DNA of 64,000 bases from Sphingomonas jatrophae (GTDB taxonomy: Bacteria > Pseudomonadota > Alphaproteobacteria > Sphingomonadales > Sphingomonadaceae), in NCBI RefSeq assembly GCF_900113315.1, contig NZ_FOZG01000002.1, forward strand, positions 310,001 to 374,000, read 5' to 3'. The position numbers and the translations under genes are program-made. Under the pieces are notes generated by a model, which had not been told where the DNA came from, made no database searches, and saw only the letters and a list, made by a program, of their open reading frames with translations. Shown here piece by piece: positions 7,921-16,402 of the stretch. Position 1 is the stretch's first letter, and each line of letters opens with the position of its first letter.

Positions 7921-8520
7921 ATGCGCAAGCAGAACAACCGCAAGTCCAACCGACAGGCTCATCTCGGCTTCCGTGCCGATCAGCGGCTGCATGCCTTAGT
8001 GGACGCAGAGGCGCGGCGACGGGGTGTCGCGGCAAGCGAGTTCCTCCGGCAAGCTGTTGAAGCGGAGCTGGCGAAGGAAGATCCTGCCGATCAGGGGCTG
8101 GACCCAAAGCTAGTCGCGCTGGCGGCGACTGGCCGCGTAGATGCTCAGCGGGCGATTGCTCAGCTGGCGATGGGCTGGGCGAACGATCCGAGCTTTCCCC
8201 AAGAGCAGGTGTTCGCCGTTGCGGAGTTTGCCGCCCGGCTGGCTGCCGCACACGGCGATCCCAGCGACTTCCTCTATCTCGCGGGCATCCTGATGCACCG
8301 GGCGAACAAGCTGGCGACTTCCCCGCGGGAGGAGGAGCTGTTGATGGCGCAGGCCATCGAGCTGGTGAACCGCGCAGCCGATATGGGCCACGGCCCCGCG
8401 ACTGAGCACCTGTCGAACGCCAAGCTGCTCGGCGTCCCTAACGAGATTTTCGAGTTGGCGGCCAACATTCAGGATTGCGGCTTGAGCGAGGTCGTCTGCA
8501 CTGCGGAGATGGGTGCATGA
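7921..8520 (+). CDS. Ribbon-helix-helix N-terminal protein with helical repeats (199 aa)
   Basis: Residues ~12-50 (QAHLGFRADQRLHALVDAEARRRGVAASEFLRQAVEAEL) match a ribbon-helix-helix DNA-binding segment. Residues ~65-180 are alpha-helical and Ala-rich with Sel1/TPR-like periodicity (FLYLAGILMHRANKLATS...AIELVNRAADMGHGPATEHL). It follows a 145-bp non-coding gap and starts the virion-like gene block; its TGA overlaps the next ATG. It may be a regulator of that block, by inference. Confidence 0.6.
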   Translation: MRKQNNRKSNRQAHLGFRADQRLHALVDAEARRRGVAASEFLRQAVEAELAKEDPADQGLDPKLVALAATGRVDAQRAIAQLAMGWANDPSFPQEQVFAVAEFAARLAAAHGDPSDFLYLAGILMHRANKLATSPREEELLMAQAIELVNRAADMGHGPATEHLSNAKLLGVPNEIFELAANIQDCGLSEVVCTAEMGA

Positions 8521-9236
8521 CATTCGCGCCGGTCGACCCTGGATCGCGCTGGGGCAACCCGTCCGCACCTCGGCTGCCCGAAGGCATGTTCGGGCGCCGC
8601 ACCCCTCTGTCGATCGAAGGCATGGGGCCGCTGAACCCTGTGTCCGGCGCCCCTGATGTGGGCACCGCCCCGCAGATCAAACCGCAGTTCTTCGACAAGG
8701 GCGGGCTTGGCTCCAAGCTCCTGCGCGGTCTGGCGGAAGTCGGCCTCCAGTGGGGAGCCAGCGCCGGCAACCCCGCGTCCATGGCTGTCATCCGCAACCG
8801 TTTTGCACAGCAGGCTGAGGATCGACGCCAGAAAGCGTTGCTGGATCTCGATGCACGAAAGCGCACCCTTGATAACAGCGATTGGATCGCCCGCGAGAAT
8901 TGGAAGCTCCAGCATCCGGACGACCAGTTCACGCAGTATATGAGGGCTGCTGGGATTGATCCCACCTCCCCACAGGGCCAGGCACTCTACCGCCAGCGCG
9001 CGGAGAGCATGGCCGCACCGCCGCTGATGGCGGTCGATGGCTTCGACGCGGCGGGCAACCCGACCAAGACGTTCATGCCGCGCACGGGGTTCGGGGCACC
9101 GACACCGCCCGCGCCCGTGGGGCCGCCTGTCGGCACTGTGCGCAATGGCTATCGCTTCATGGGCGGCGACCCGAAGGATCAGAACAACTGGTCGCCGACT
9201 GGAGGTGCTGGCTCCGGCCAGCAGGGCTTTCGTTGA
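8517..9236 (+). CDS. Phage virion-associated linker protein (239 aa)
   Basis: Starts at the ATG overlapping the previous stop (ATGA); an in-frame start 42 bases upstream is less likely. The protein is Pro/Gly-rich with a helical centre ([28 protein letters not shown]..). It ends in a Gly-rich tail [16 protein letters not shown]...[10 protein letters not shown] of the kind seen at the ends of podovirus-type internal virion proteins. Just past the stop, the +1 frame continues straight into an M15 peptidase domain, so this stop may be bypassed by frameshifting or be a mutation. Confidence 0.55.
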   Translation: MTFAPVDPGSRWGNPSAPRLPEGMFGRRTPLSIEGMGPLNPVSGAPDVGTAPQIKPQFFDKGGLGSKLLRGLAEVGLQWGASAGNPASMAVIRNRFAQQAEDRRQKALLDLDARKRTLDNSDWIARENWKLQHPDDQFTQYMRAAGIDPTSPQGQALYRQRAESMAAPPLMAVDGFDAAGNPTKTFMPRTGFGAPTPPAPVGPPVGTVRNGYRFMGGDPKDQNNWSPTGGAGSGQQGFR

Positions 9237-9492
9237 CCCGCGGGGCGCGCCGGGCACGATGACCAGCGGACGCCGCACCGTCGAGGGAAACCGGCTTGTG
9301 GGCGGCGTGCCGAACAGCCGGCACCTGGACGGGGACGCGGCGGACTACACCGGTACGACCCAAGCCGCCCTTCGCTCATACTTCGGGCCAGCGGCCTATA
9401 TCCTCAACGAAGGCGACCACCTCCACGTTGAGCAGCGCGGCTACGGTCGCACCCCCTATTTCGGCCGTCGTGGGACGGTGGGAGCACGATGA
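9205..9492 (+). CDS. M15-type D-Ala-D-Ala peptidase domain protein
   Basis: The frame encodes [20 protein letters not shown] then H-x-x-x-GDAADY and EGDHLHVE, the complete zinc/catalytic signature (SxHxxGxAxD ... ExDHxH) of M15 peptidases that cut the peptides of peptidoglycan. The start is uncertain: a GTG at 9205 is chosen because the domain needs residues upstream of the ATG at 9259. The alternative is translation as an extension of the upstream protein by a +1 shift near TTT-C (9228-9231). The stop overlaps the next ATG. In phages such domains open the cell wall during DNA entry or lysis. Confidence 0.65.
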   Translation: MLAPASRAFVDPRGAPGTMTSGRRTVEGNRLVGGVPNSRHLDGDAADYTGTTQAALRSYFGPAAYILNEGDHLHVEQRGYGRTPYFGRRGTVGAR

Positions 9493-12400
9493 TGCAGCGT
9501 CAGCTTATGCCATGGGAAGAGGATTGGTCCCAGCAGTCGGCTCCGGCTTCGATGGGCGGACCCGGCTACTCCACAATCACGATCCCGCGCGATCCGCGGC
9601 AGGTAAGGCGCGAGGATAGCGCCGACGCTCGGGCGCAGCGCAGCGAGGACCGAGCGAACAGCAATGCTGAGCGGGTGGCTCGAAATGATGAGGCGCGCTT
9701 GGACCTAGAGCGCAGACGGCTTGCTCTCGCTGAGGCGGCGGCGAAGGCCAAGCTGCCGGGCGAACAGGACATGGACAGCGTTCGCGCGGAGGCGCTGGAC
9801 AAGATCCGGCTGGCTCGCTCGCTTCAGCAACGGTCGCGTGACGGCTGGTTTACGACGGGCGTGGGCGCGGGCATCGCAAGCTCTATCGGTGGCACGCCTG
9901 CCTTTGACGTGAGCCAGGACACCGAGACGCTGAAGAATGCCGGCGCGCTTACCCGCATCATGGACATGGCAAAGCAGAACGGCGGCAAGAACCCGCTGAC
10001 GCCGCTTTCCAACAGCGACTTCCAGGCGCTCGCCAGCAGCCTGTCCAACCTCAACACCAGTCAGAGCGACGCCCAATATCAGGCGAACGTCCAGCGCGTC
10101 ATCGACCTCTACACGCGGGCTTATCAAGGCGCTGGCGGCACCGACCTAGAAGGCGATCTCGATCCGTCCAAGCGGCGTCGCAACGATGCGCCTCCGGTGG
10201 TTGGTGGCATCCCCGGCCGCCGCCCCCCGGGTGGAGTTGAGCGGTCGACGACTTACTACGGTGATGGCGGTTCTGGCGGCGCTGGCATGACCATCGCTGA
10301 CGGTGGATTCAAGGTCGTTCCGAACCCGGAGAAGGCGGGCTTGAACGCTCGCGTCAACGCGATGATGCGGCAGGGCGCCAGCGATCAGGACGTGCGCGCC
10401 TTCCTGTCCTCGATCGGCGCGCCGGGCGTGGCCGATCGCGCTTTGAACTTTCGCCGCAAGAACCCCGGCTACAAGGGCGGCTATTCGGTCGACCTGGAGA
10501 GCATGCAGGCTCCCACCTCCAGCTGGAACCGGGCTGTTGCGTCTCCCGTGGGCACCGGAATTATCGCGGGCGTGGATGCCAGCATGGCTGGCATGAGCGA
10601 CGAAGTCACCAGCCTATTGGGTGGCGGCACCCTTGCCGATCTGAACGCGCGCAAGCAGGCAGCTTTCGCGGCCAACCCGGGATCTGCGCTTGTCGGGCAA
10701 ACGGTCGGCACGATTGGTGGCATGGCTGGCCTCGGCGCCGCTACGCGCGGCATCGGCCTAACCGGTCGCTTGGCGGCTCCGTTCACGGGCGATCTGATTT
10801 TCGGGGCTGCGTCGGGTGCGGGTCAGAGCAACGACAATCGCTTTTTAGGCGCTGGGCTCGGCCTCGCTGGTGCCGGCGCTGGCAACCTTGTGGGTCAGGG
10901 CGTCGCCAGCGGCGTCGGTGCGCTCGCTCGAACCCGTCCGGGCCTTGCCGCCGTGAACGGCACCCGCCGCATGTTCGCGGGTCGCGCGCCTATCTCCCCA
11001 GCCCCGCAACTCAGCCCAGCAGAACAGGTCTTCACCTCCAGCCTGAACCGGGCAGGCGTGCAGGACGTGCGCTCCAGCCTCACCGAAGCGCAGGCGCTCG
11101 GTGTGCCCATGACGCTGGCGGACACGAACTCGAACTTCCGTGAGCTGGCCGGCGCGGCTGTCCGTCGCTCGCCTACGGCGTCGGCCTATGCTGAAGGTTC
11201 GCTCATCCCCCGCAATCGCGGGCAATATGACCGGTTCGTCGGCGCGGTAGAGCGCGACCTTGGCCCCACCACGAATATTCCCCAGCGCAGCGCGGATCTG
11301 ATGGCCGACGCTCGCGCCGCCTCCGCGCCGCTCTATGACCGCGCCTATGCCGCTTCGGTGCCCGACACGCCGGAGCTAGGCGCAGTCCTCGGCACGCCTT
11401 TCGGGCGACAGGCGCTTGGCCGTGCCCGGACTATCGCAGCGAATGAGCGCCGGTCGCCATCCGAGCTTGGCTTCGCTCTCGATGATGCCGGCAACACGGT
11501 CCTGAACCCGCGCCCCAACGAGGTTGTCGCTCGTCATCTCGACGCGCGCGCCGCGCTGGACGACGCGCAGGCGGCTTATAGGGCGGCGCGCAACTCCCCC
11601 GGCATGAGCCTGGAGGCGGCTCGCTCGCGAGTAGAAGCGGCCCGCGCTGCCTTGCGTGATGCCGAGCGAAGCCTCAATGCCGCACCCGACCCGAGCCTGT
11701 CAGCCAATGTCCCCGCCTACACGACGCAGACGCTCGACTATGTGAAGCGGGGCATGGACGACGTGCTGGAGGAGCGGCGCAATCCGCTTACCGGCCGCCT
11801 GCAGCTCGACGAGGCAGGGCGAGCACAGAACGGCGTGCGCAACCAGCTCGTCAACGAGGTGGATCGCCTGAACCCTGACTTCGCGGCTGCGCGGGCCGCC
11901 TATGCCGGACCAATGCAGGCCCGCGACGCGCTCGCCCGTGGGCAGGATGCTTATTCGCTTCACCCGGACGAGCTCGGCATGCAGGTCGGCGCGCAGACGC
12001 CCGAGCACCTAGCGCAGATGCAGCTCGGCTACCGCGGGGCCATGGTCGACCACGCCGGCCGGGTTCGCGATGCCAGCAATCCATGGGAAGCCACTCTCGG
12101 CTCGCCACTCTCCCGCGATCGACTCGGGGCGATGTATCCCGAGAACCCCGCCACCGATCGGCTTCTCCGCACGCGCGAGTTGGAAGGCACGCTCCAGCAG
12201 ACCGATCACGCGGTGCTCGGCAACTCGCGCACGGCGCGCAATCAGATCGCAGACCAGAGCTTCCTTGAAAGCCCGCTCGTCCAAGGTGCGGCCGATGTTG
12301 GCGCCAGCATGCTAACCGGCGGCGTGCCGGCAGCAACCATGATGCGCATCGCTGCCGGCCGCGGCCTTCGCGACGCTACCAAGCTTGGCCTGGGCAAGCG

Positions 12401-12602
12401 GGCGGTAAGGAAGGCCGACGATCTGGCGCCCCTCATGCTCAACCCCGATCCGGGTGCCGGGCTTTCGACGATCAGCGACGTGCTCGCCCGGCAGCAGGCA
12501 TATTCGGCCTACCTGGAGGCGACTACCCCGCGTCGCTTGCTTGGCATGTTCGGCCGTGGCGCCGGCAGCCAAGCCGCGCCAGCGCTGCTCAACTACTGGT
12601 GA
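9489..12602 (+). CDS. Large Gly/Ala-rich phage ejection-type (internal virion) protein, 1037 aa
   Basis: Coupled to the M15 peptidase frame by an ATGA overlap. Residues ~35-90 are a charged coiled coil. Residues ~345-480 hold several Gly/Ala-rich hydrophobic helices ([51 protein letters not shown]). Residues ~695-735 are again coiled coil, and the C-terminus has another hydrophobic stretch ([17 protein letters not shown]). This architecture, next to a peptidoglycan hydrolase, is that of podovirus DNA-ejection proteins which cross the envelope after leaving the capsid. No enzymatic motif is visible. Assignment is by architecture and context, not by a recognised family. Confidence 0.5.
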   Translation: MMQRQLMPWEEDWSQQSAPASMGGPGYSTITIPRDPRQVRREDSADARAQRSEDRANSNAERVARNDEARLDLERRRLALAEAAAKAKLPGEQDMDSVRAEALDKIRLARSLQQRSRDGWFTTGVGAGIASSIGGTPAFDVSQDTETLKNAGALTRIMDMAKQNGGKNPLTPLSNSDFQALASSLSNLNTSQSDAQYQANVQRVIDLYTRAYQGAGGTDLEGDLDPSKRRRNDAPPVVGGIPGRRPPGGVERSTTYYGDGGSGGAGMTIADGGFKVVPNPEKAGLNARVNAMMRQGASDQDVRAFLSSIGAPGVADRALNFRRKNPGYKGGYSVDLESMQAPTSSWNRAVASPVGTGIIAGVDASMAGMSDEVTSLLGGGTLADLNARKQAAFAANPGSALVGQTVGTIGGMAGLGAATRGIGLTGRLAAPFTGDLIFGAASGAGQSNDNRFLGAGLGLAGAGAGNLVGQGVASGVGALARTRPGLAAVNGTRRMFAGRAPISPAPQLSPAEQVFTSSLNRAGVQDVRSSLTEAQALGVPMTLADTNSNFRELAGAAVRRSPTASAYAEGSLIPRNRGQYDRFVGAVERDLGPTTNIPQRSADLMADARAASAPLYDRAYAASVPDTPELGAVLGTPFGRQALGRARTIAANERRSPSELGFALDDAGNTVLNPRPNEVVARHLDARAALDDAQAAYRAARNSPGMSLEAARSRVEAARAALRDAERSLNAAPDPSLSANVPAYTTQTLDYVKRGMDDVLEERRNPLTGRLQLDEAGRAQNGVRNQLVNEVDRLNPDFAAARAAYAGPMQARDALARGQDAYSLHPDELGMQVGAQTPEHLAQMQLGYRGAMVDHAGRVRDASNPWEATLGSPLSRDRLGAMYPENPATDRLLRTRELEGTLQQTDHAVLGNSRTARNQIADQSFLESPLVQGAADVGASMLTGGVPAATMMRIAAGRGLRDATKLGLGKRAVRKADDLAPLMLNPDPGAGLSTISDVLARQQAYSAYLEATTPRRLLGMFGRGAGSQAAPALLNYW

Positions 12603-12856
12603 AGTGGCACGGGTGACGTCATCAACGTCCAGCCCATCGCGAGTCCCAGCACGATGATCGAGAGGTAGGCGAGCCAGAAGATGCGCTCGCCTCGCTTTAC
12701 CGAGAGATCGGGCACGTAGATCCCTCGCCAGTTTCGGCGAGCGGTTCTCACGCGCGGACCGTTCCGCCAGCGGAAATAGCGGTCGACCAAGGGCGAGACG
12801 ATGCCACGATAGATCGCGATGCCCACCGAGGTGGCGATGATCGGCTTCAGGTCCAT
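12593..12856 (-). CDS. Small membrane protein (87 aa)
   Basis: Convergent with and overlapping the end of the 1037-aa gene by ten bases. The protein starts MDLKPIIATSVGIAIYRGIVSPLV, an amphipathic or membrane helix. It then has a basic middle (RWRNGPRVRTARRNW) and ends with a clear transmembrane segment IFWLAYLSIIVLGLAMGWTLM. A holin-like or membrane accessory role is possible, but no family is recognised. Confidence 0.5.
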   Translation of the reverse strand: MDLKPIIATSVGIAIYRGIVSPLVDRYFRWRNGPRVRTARRNWRGIYVPDLSVKRGERIFWLAYLSIIVLGLAMGWTLMTSPVPLHQ

Positions 12857-12883
12857 GTCGGCCCAAGTTACATCCAAGCAACG

Positions 12884-13084
12884 CTAGACGCCAACCACAT
12901 TGCGTGGCTGATGCAGAGCGCGTGCGACAGAGATGGCGACTTGCTTCCCGTCACTGCTGATAGCGGTGGCTTGATGGTCGATAAGCTTGACGGACCAGCC
13001 TTCTCGAATCATATCTGCAACCGTCGCGCAGGCCAGAGGGGTCGGTAGACACCTAGAGCCGGCACCGCCGCCCCGTGATGGCAT
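12884..13084 (-). CDS. Possible small protein (up to 66 aa)
   Basis: A short frame whose second half (MIREGWSVKLIDHQATAISSDG) has ordinary composition and could start at an internal ATG at 13012. It lies between two minus-strand genes. There is no convincing ribosome binding site or family, so it is a weak candidate. Confidence 0.25.
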   Translation of the reverse strand: MPSRGGGAGSRCLPTPLACATVADMIREGWSVKLIDHQATAISSDGKQVAISVARALHQPRNVVGV

Positions 13085-13119
13085 CTGCCGACGGCGCAGA
13101 GCTTAGGGCGGCGGGACAC

Positions 13120-13902
13120 TCAGAAACCAAAGTAGAATCGCATCCACGCCAAGCGAGGGTCTGTCATCGGGAAGCTATCGGCCTCGCTGGGGAAAAGCTT
13201 CAGACTGTTTCCCCGGTAAACTTTTGCAGGCGCGTAATACCTGCTCAGGAGCTCTATCTGTGGGCGGTTATCGGTGATGCCGAACTCCGTAGACTCGACT
13301 GCCAGTGTAAGTGCACTCGCCGCCGCATCCGCAAACAGACACCCATCAGATTCATGGTGAGGCACAGCTGACAGCAGTGCAGGGTCGATATGCTCCCATG
13401 CCGCACGTGAGCTGCGATCCGCTTCTGGCAGCCTTTCGATATACTTCGCTAGTTCTTCGTACGGGAACTTGCTTCTTTTTGAGAAGACAAGCTGACAACG
13501 CTTGTCCTCACTTGTTGCACTTTTAGAATCCCGGCAAATCCAAGAAATGCGTTCGACTAGGAACTTCCCGTAATAGAAATAGAGGCGTTTGTGATCTGTG
13601 CGCAACTTCTCATTCGTAAGAGACGGCTTGTGAACCAGGATGCTGGTTATTAAAACCGGCATTTCCGCGAGCGCTTGGCAGATCCGGATCTTCCTCTTTG
13701 GATCTAGAGAAGTAAACTTGAAAGACCAATCGGGCGACCTCCTATACTCTGCTCTGAAGGCTGTAATTCGCTCGGAAAGCGTCGGCACGTGCGCTTGAGT
13801 GGTCACTACGGCGGTAAGGCCGAACCACTCACTGGCGCCCTTTCCATGATCCCCACCCTCGCAGCCAGATTCATCGATGTATGCGACAAAGGTCCCGGTC
13901 AT
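13120..13902 (-). CDS. DUF3800 domain protein (RNase H-like fold), 260 aa
   Basis: The N-terminus FVAYIDESGCEGG is the hallmark of DUF3800 (YxDESG), whose acidic residues resemble an RNase H-type active site. A second acidic cluster sits near ESDGCLFADAAASALTLAVES. The family is frequent in mobile elements and defence islands; its substrate is not established. The ATG at 13902 is used. The gene is visibly richer in A/T than its neighbours and stands alone on the minus strand, suggesting independently acquired cargo. Confidence 0.8.
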   Translation of the reverse strand: MTGTFVAYIDESGCEGGDHGKGASEWFGLTAVVTTQAHVPTLSERITAFRAEYRRSPDWSFKFTSLDPKRKIRICQALAEMPVLITSILVHKPSLTNEKLRTDHKRLYFYYGKFLVERISWICRDSKSATSEDKRCQLVFSKRSKFPYEELAKYIERLPEADRSSRAAWEHIDPALLSAVPHHESDGCLFADAAASALTLAVESTEFGITDNRPQIELLSRYYAPAKVYRGNSLKLFPSEADSFPMTDPRLAWMRFYFGF

Positions 13903-14133
13903 GCCGAACAAAAGGCCAGTCTACCGGTCGAGAGTCAACGTCGCACCCTCCGTCACTAATCCCGCGAATCGCGTGATTGCTACTGTTCTCGCGCGACACC
14001 TCAGCAGCCTCCTGACCCCTGAGGGGCCGTCTCCGCGTGCCCGCCCCGAACCGCTGGGGCACATGCCCGTCGCCGCGCCTGAGCGACGCAACCGCCCCTC
14101 TTTATATGCCGCCGCCAACAAAGGAGGCGAGCA

Positions 14134-14349
14134 ATGCACGACCGCTTATTACCTGCCGTCATGTCCGTGGCCGAGTTCAGCGCGTGGGCGCGGCTCGGTA
14201 AGACCCGCATCTATGAAGAGATCGCATCCGGCGCGCTGAAGACGTTCACTGTCGGCCGCCGCCGGTTGATCGCCACCGCCGACGCGCATGACTGGCTTGC
14301 GCGTTACCAGTGCGCCCGGCCCGCCCTGCGCTTGGTGGGCCGCGCCTGA
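14134..14349 (+). CDS. Xis/AlpA-like helix-turn-helix protein (71 aa)
   Basis: MSVAEFSAWARLGKTRIYEEIASGALKTFTVGRRRLIATADAHDWLARY is a MerR-like excisionase/AlpA-type HTH, the second one in the element and similar in plan to the one at 3529. AAAGGAGG precedes the ATG at 14134. An AT-rich TTTATAT upstream may be its -10. Its stop overlaps the next ATG. Confidence 0.7.
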   Translation: MHDRLLPAVMSVAEFSAWARLGKTRIYEEIASGALKTFTVGRRRLIATADAHDWLARYQCARPALRLVGRA

Positions 14350-14600
14350 TGAGCCGGCCAAAGCGCGTAATCAAGCGCAGCCTTTACGGCCCTAACTACA
14401 TGACCCTCGCTGAGGCGGCTAATTATTTGCGGATCACGCGAATGGATCTCCGTCGGCTTATTCGCGCCAAAGCCTTTAGGGAACATTACTCCAAAGAACT
14501 GCCGACTCTCGTCAGCACTATCGACGTTCTACGATGGGAACGCTTCCTGCCCAAGAACTACGACTGGTGGGACCATCCTCAATGGGCAATGCCGGTATGA
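14349..14600 (+). CDS. HTH-like small protein (83 aa)
   Basis: Joined to the previous gene by TGATG. The core NYMTLAEAANYLRITRMDLRRLIRAKAFREH reads as another helix-turn-helix of the excisionase type. The C-terminus is aromatic (NYDWWDHPQW). Probably a DNA-binding partner of its upstream neighbour. Confidence 0.55.
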   Translation: MSRPKRVIKRSLYGPNYMTLAEAANYLRITRMDLRRLIRAKAFREHYSKELPTLVSTIDVLRWERFLPKNYDWWDHPQWAMPV

Positions 14601-14893
14601 GAGGCGTGACTCCACGCATCGACCTGCGCGATGTCCGGTTTCAGCTGCCGGTCGATCTGCATTGGACCGGCGACGATGACCGGATCACGGAGGCGATTAA
14701 CTGGCTCACGCGCGCCGGCATCCCGCTTGCGCGCCCGTCCGCTATCCAGCTGAAGATCGGCCCGCTGTCCTTCTACCCCAAGAGTGGCACGCTGAACTTC
14801 GACAACCAAGCGCGGTTGCCAGAGCGCGGCCTGGTTGGGCTTCGCACCGTGCTGGAACAGGCGACCGGGCGTTCGCTCCCGCCCATCGACTAG
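14597..14893 (+). CDS. Hypothetical protein (98 aa)
   Basis: ATG at 14597 overlaps the previous stop. MRGVTPRIDLRDVRFQLPVDLHWTGDDDRITEAINWLTRAGIPLARPSAIQLKIGPLSFYPKSGTLNFD looks like a small alpha/beta protein. No family recognised; position within a three-gene coupled set of DNA-binding proteins is the only clue. Confidence 0.5.
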   Translation: MRGVTPRIDLRDVRFQLPVDLHWTGDDDRITEAINWLTRAGIPLARPSAIQLKIGPLSFYPKSGTLNFDNQARLPERGLVGLRTVLEQATGRSLPPID

Positions 14894-14958
14894 AACGCTG
14901 AGGCAGTCGCGTGCCGATGCGCCTGCGGCCCGGCTGCCCTCCCGCCTATCTATATCAA

Positions 14959-15004
14959 CACCTTCAGCTGCACCTTGAGCTTCAGCTTCTGTGTCACCTT
15001 CAGC
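14959..15004. repeat. Short degenerate CTTCAGC repeat tract
   Basis: Four copies of CTTCAGC or CTTGAGC occur in 43 bp, giving a roughly 6-nt periodicity. The tract lies between the 98-aa gene and the next start, where no convincing gene is seen. It would encode alternating hydrophobic/charged residues on either strand. Confidence 0.4.
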
Positions 15005-15033
15005 AACAACCCCTTCCGGCTGCGAGAGAACCA

Positions 15034-15294
15034 ATGTTTGAGAAGGAACCTTTTACTTCCGGTGCTACGACGTCTGCCTTTAGCGTACGCGTGAGCGCGC
15101 TCTCGTTCTCCTACGCCGCCGCGGTGCGCCAAGCCATCGGCGCTGGCTTGCTGGATGCCGAGGTACGCGGCGGTGAGTGCTACGTTAGCCGGTACGATCT
15201 GCTCGACCTAGCTGGGCCGATGGCGGACCAAGATGACCCCGCTGGCGGCTGCTATATTCCGCCGGAGGCAGTGGTGCAGCTGGGGCCTAGTTGA
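15034..15294 (+). CDS. Small hypothetical protein (86 aa), HTH-like
   Basis: Starting at ATG 15034, the frame gives SALSFSYAAAVRQAIGAGLLDAEVRGGECYVSRYDLLDLAG, which resembles the helix-turn-helix and wing of excisionase-type proteins (turn at AGLLDAEVRGGECYVSRYDL). A longer frame from 14911 runs through the CTTCAGC tract and is unlikely to be coding. Confidence 0.45.
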   Translation: MFEKEPFTSGATTSAFSVRVSALSFSYAAAVRQAIGAGLLDAEVRGGECYVSRYDLLDLAGPMADQDDPAGGCYIPPEAVVQLGPS

Positions 15295-15369
15295 GCATCC
15301 GACCCTCTTCAGAATGAGGAACTTAGGTGCCCCGACCCTCCAGTTCCGCACCCGATCCCTCTAGTTCGC

Positions 15370-16311
15370 CTAAAATCCTCCGGTTTCCCTAATTACCTTC
15401 AGCTGCGCGTAGAGCTCCCCATGGGTTAGAAAATGATCGCCCATGCGCAGATCTTCGAGGTCGTAGGCATCAGGCCACAGATGGACCTTGCCCCAGATCC
15501 GTTCGGCAGCCGCAAGCGCTTGGGGGCCAAGCGAGCGGGTTCGTCCAACCCGCGGGCCTTCGATCACACCTTGGGGCACAACCCGGCGGTCGAACTCTTC
15601 CAGAAGCAGCGAGAGATGCGTGTTGCCATACTGGTGAAGGTTGAGGATGCCCTCCGGATCGACGCCTTTCATCAGATAGTTAAACACCTTCCACTGCTCG
15701 CGCGTGCTGTCACCCAGCGGCGTGGAGAGGATCAGCCGCTCCTTAGGCTGTACGCGCCGCCGATCGGGTGCTGGCACTTCCGCAAGCTTGTGTGCTGCGC
15801 GACGTGCCCAGGTGCGGAAAGATGTAAAGTGCTCGCCCGGGACGTGCATGAGGAAGTGGCTGTGCAACCCAAGCACCTTGCCGACCTCCTTCACCCAGAT
15901 GCCGCCATAGGGCAGCTTGGGTCGCCCGCCTTCGTAGTTCGCCCAGGTCCGCATCAGCTCCAAAAAGCGGGCATGTAGGTGGCCGGCATAGCCAGCATGC
16001 CGCACGCCGCCGACTGACCACGAAACCGTCACGAAGGTGTTTAGGATCATCCGCTGGACGTTGGCCGTCGCCACCGCTTCGTACATGCGGCGGAACTCGG
16101 CCTCGGTGATCACGTCGGAGCTATGGCGTGGCGCAGGCGCCCGCATTGGCGTGCTCCCCACCACCACCCGCGATTGCGAGCCCTTGCCCAGCACGGCGCG
16201 GGCGCGGCCCTGCCGGTCAATCACGTCGTGACCATCGCGACGCAGGGCGGCTATGCGCTGCTCCCGTTCATCCAGGTGGCGGAAGCGGTCGCTGTCGGCG
16301 GGCTCGTCCAT
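15370..16311 (-). CDS. Candidate HUH-type replication initiator (Rep), 313 aa
   Basis: Three motifs of rolling-circle Rep/HUH endonucleases appear in order: motif I-like ILNTFVTVSW (~res 90-100), motif II GLHSHFLMHVP with the His-x-His pair (~150), and motif III-like VFNYLMKGVD with a single Tyr followed by Lys (~213). This fits a Y1 HUH enzyme that nicks one strand at an origin. The remainder is unrecognised. It is transcribed against its neighbours. An alternative is an uncharacterised phage protein with a fortuitous HxH, so the call is by motif order only. Confidence 0.5.
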   Translation of the reverse strand: MDEPADSDRFRHLDEREQRIAALRRDGHDVIDRQGRARAVLGKGSQSRVVVGSTPMRAPAPRHSSDVITEAEFRRMYEAVATANVQRMILNTFVTVSWSVGGVRHAGYAGHLHARFLELMRTWANYEGGRPKLPYGGIWVKEVGKVLGLHSHFLMHVPGEHFTSFRTWARRAAHKLAEVPAPDRRRVQPKERLILSTPLGDSTREQWKVFNYLMKGVDPEGILNLHQYGNTHLSLLLEEFDRRVVPQGVIEGPRVGRTRSLGPQALAAAERIWGKVHLWPDAYDLEDLRMGDHFLTHGELYAQLKVIRETGGF

Positions 16312-16402
16312 GTCGGTTAGGTACGGCGATGTCGTGAAGATCGTCTAGCCTGCTGTGAATCCTCCATGCCCGTCATCTCGGCGGGATCATTGGAGATCGA
16401 CG

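Noticed and set aside
9037-9204. ATG at 9037 as the start of the M15 peptidase
   Set aside because: Residues before ~9205 in that frame are Arg-rich shadow of the 239-aa linker protein gene.
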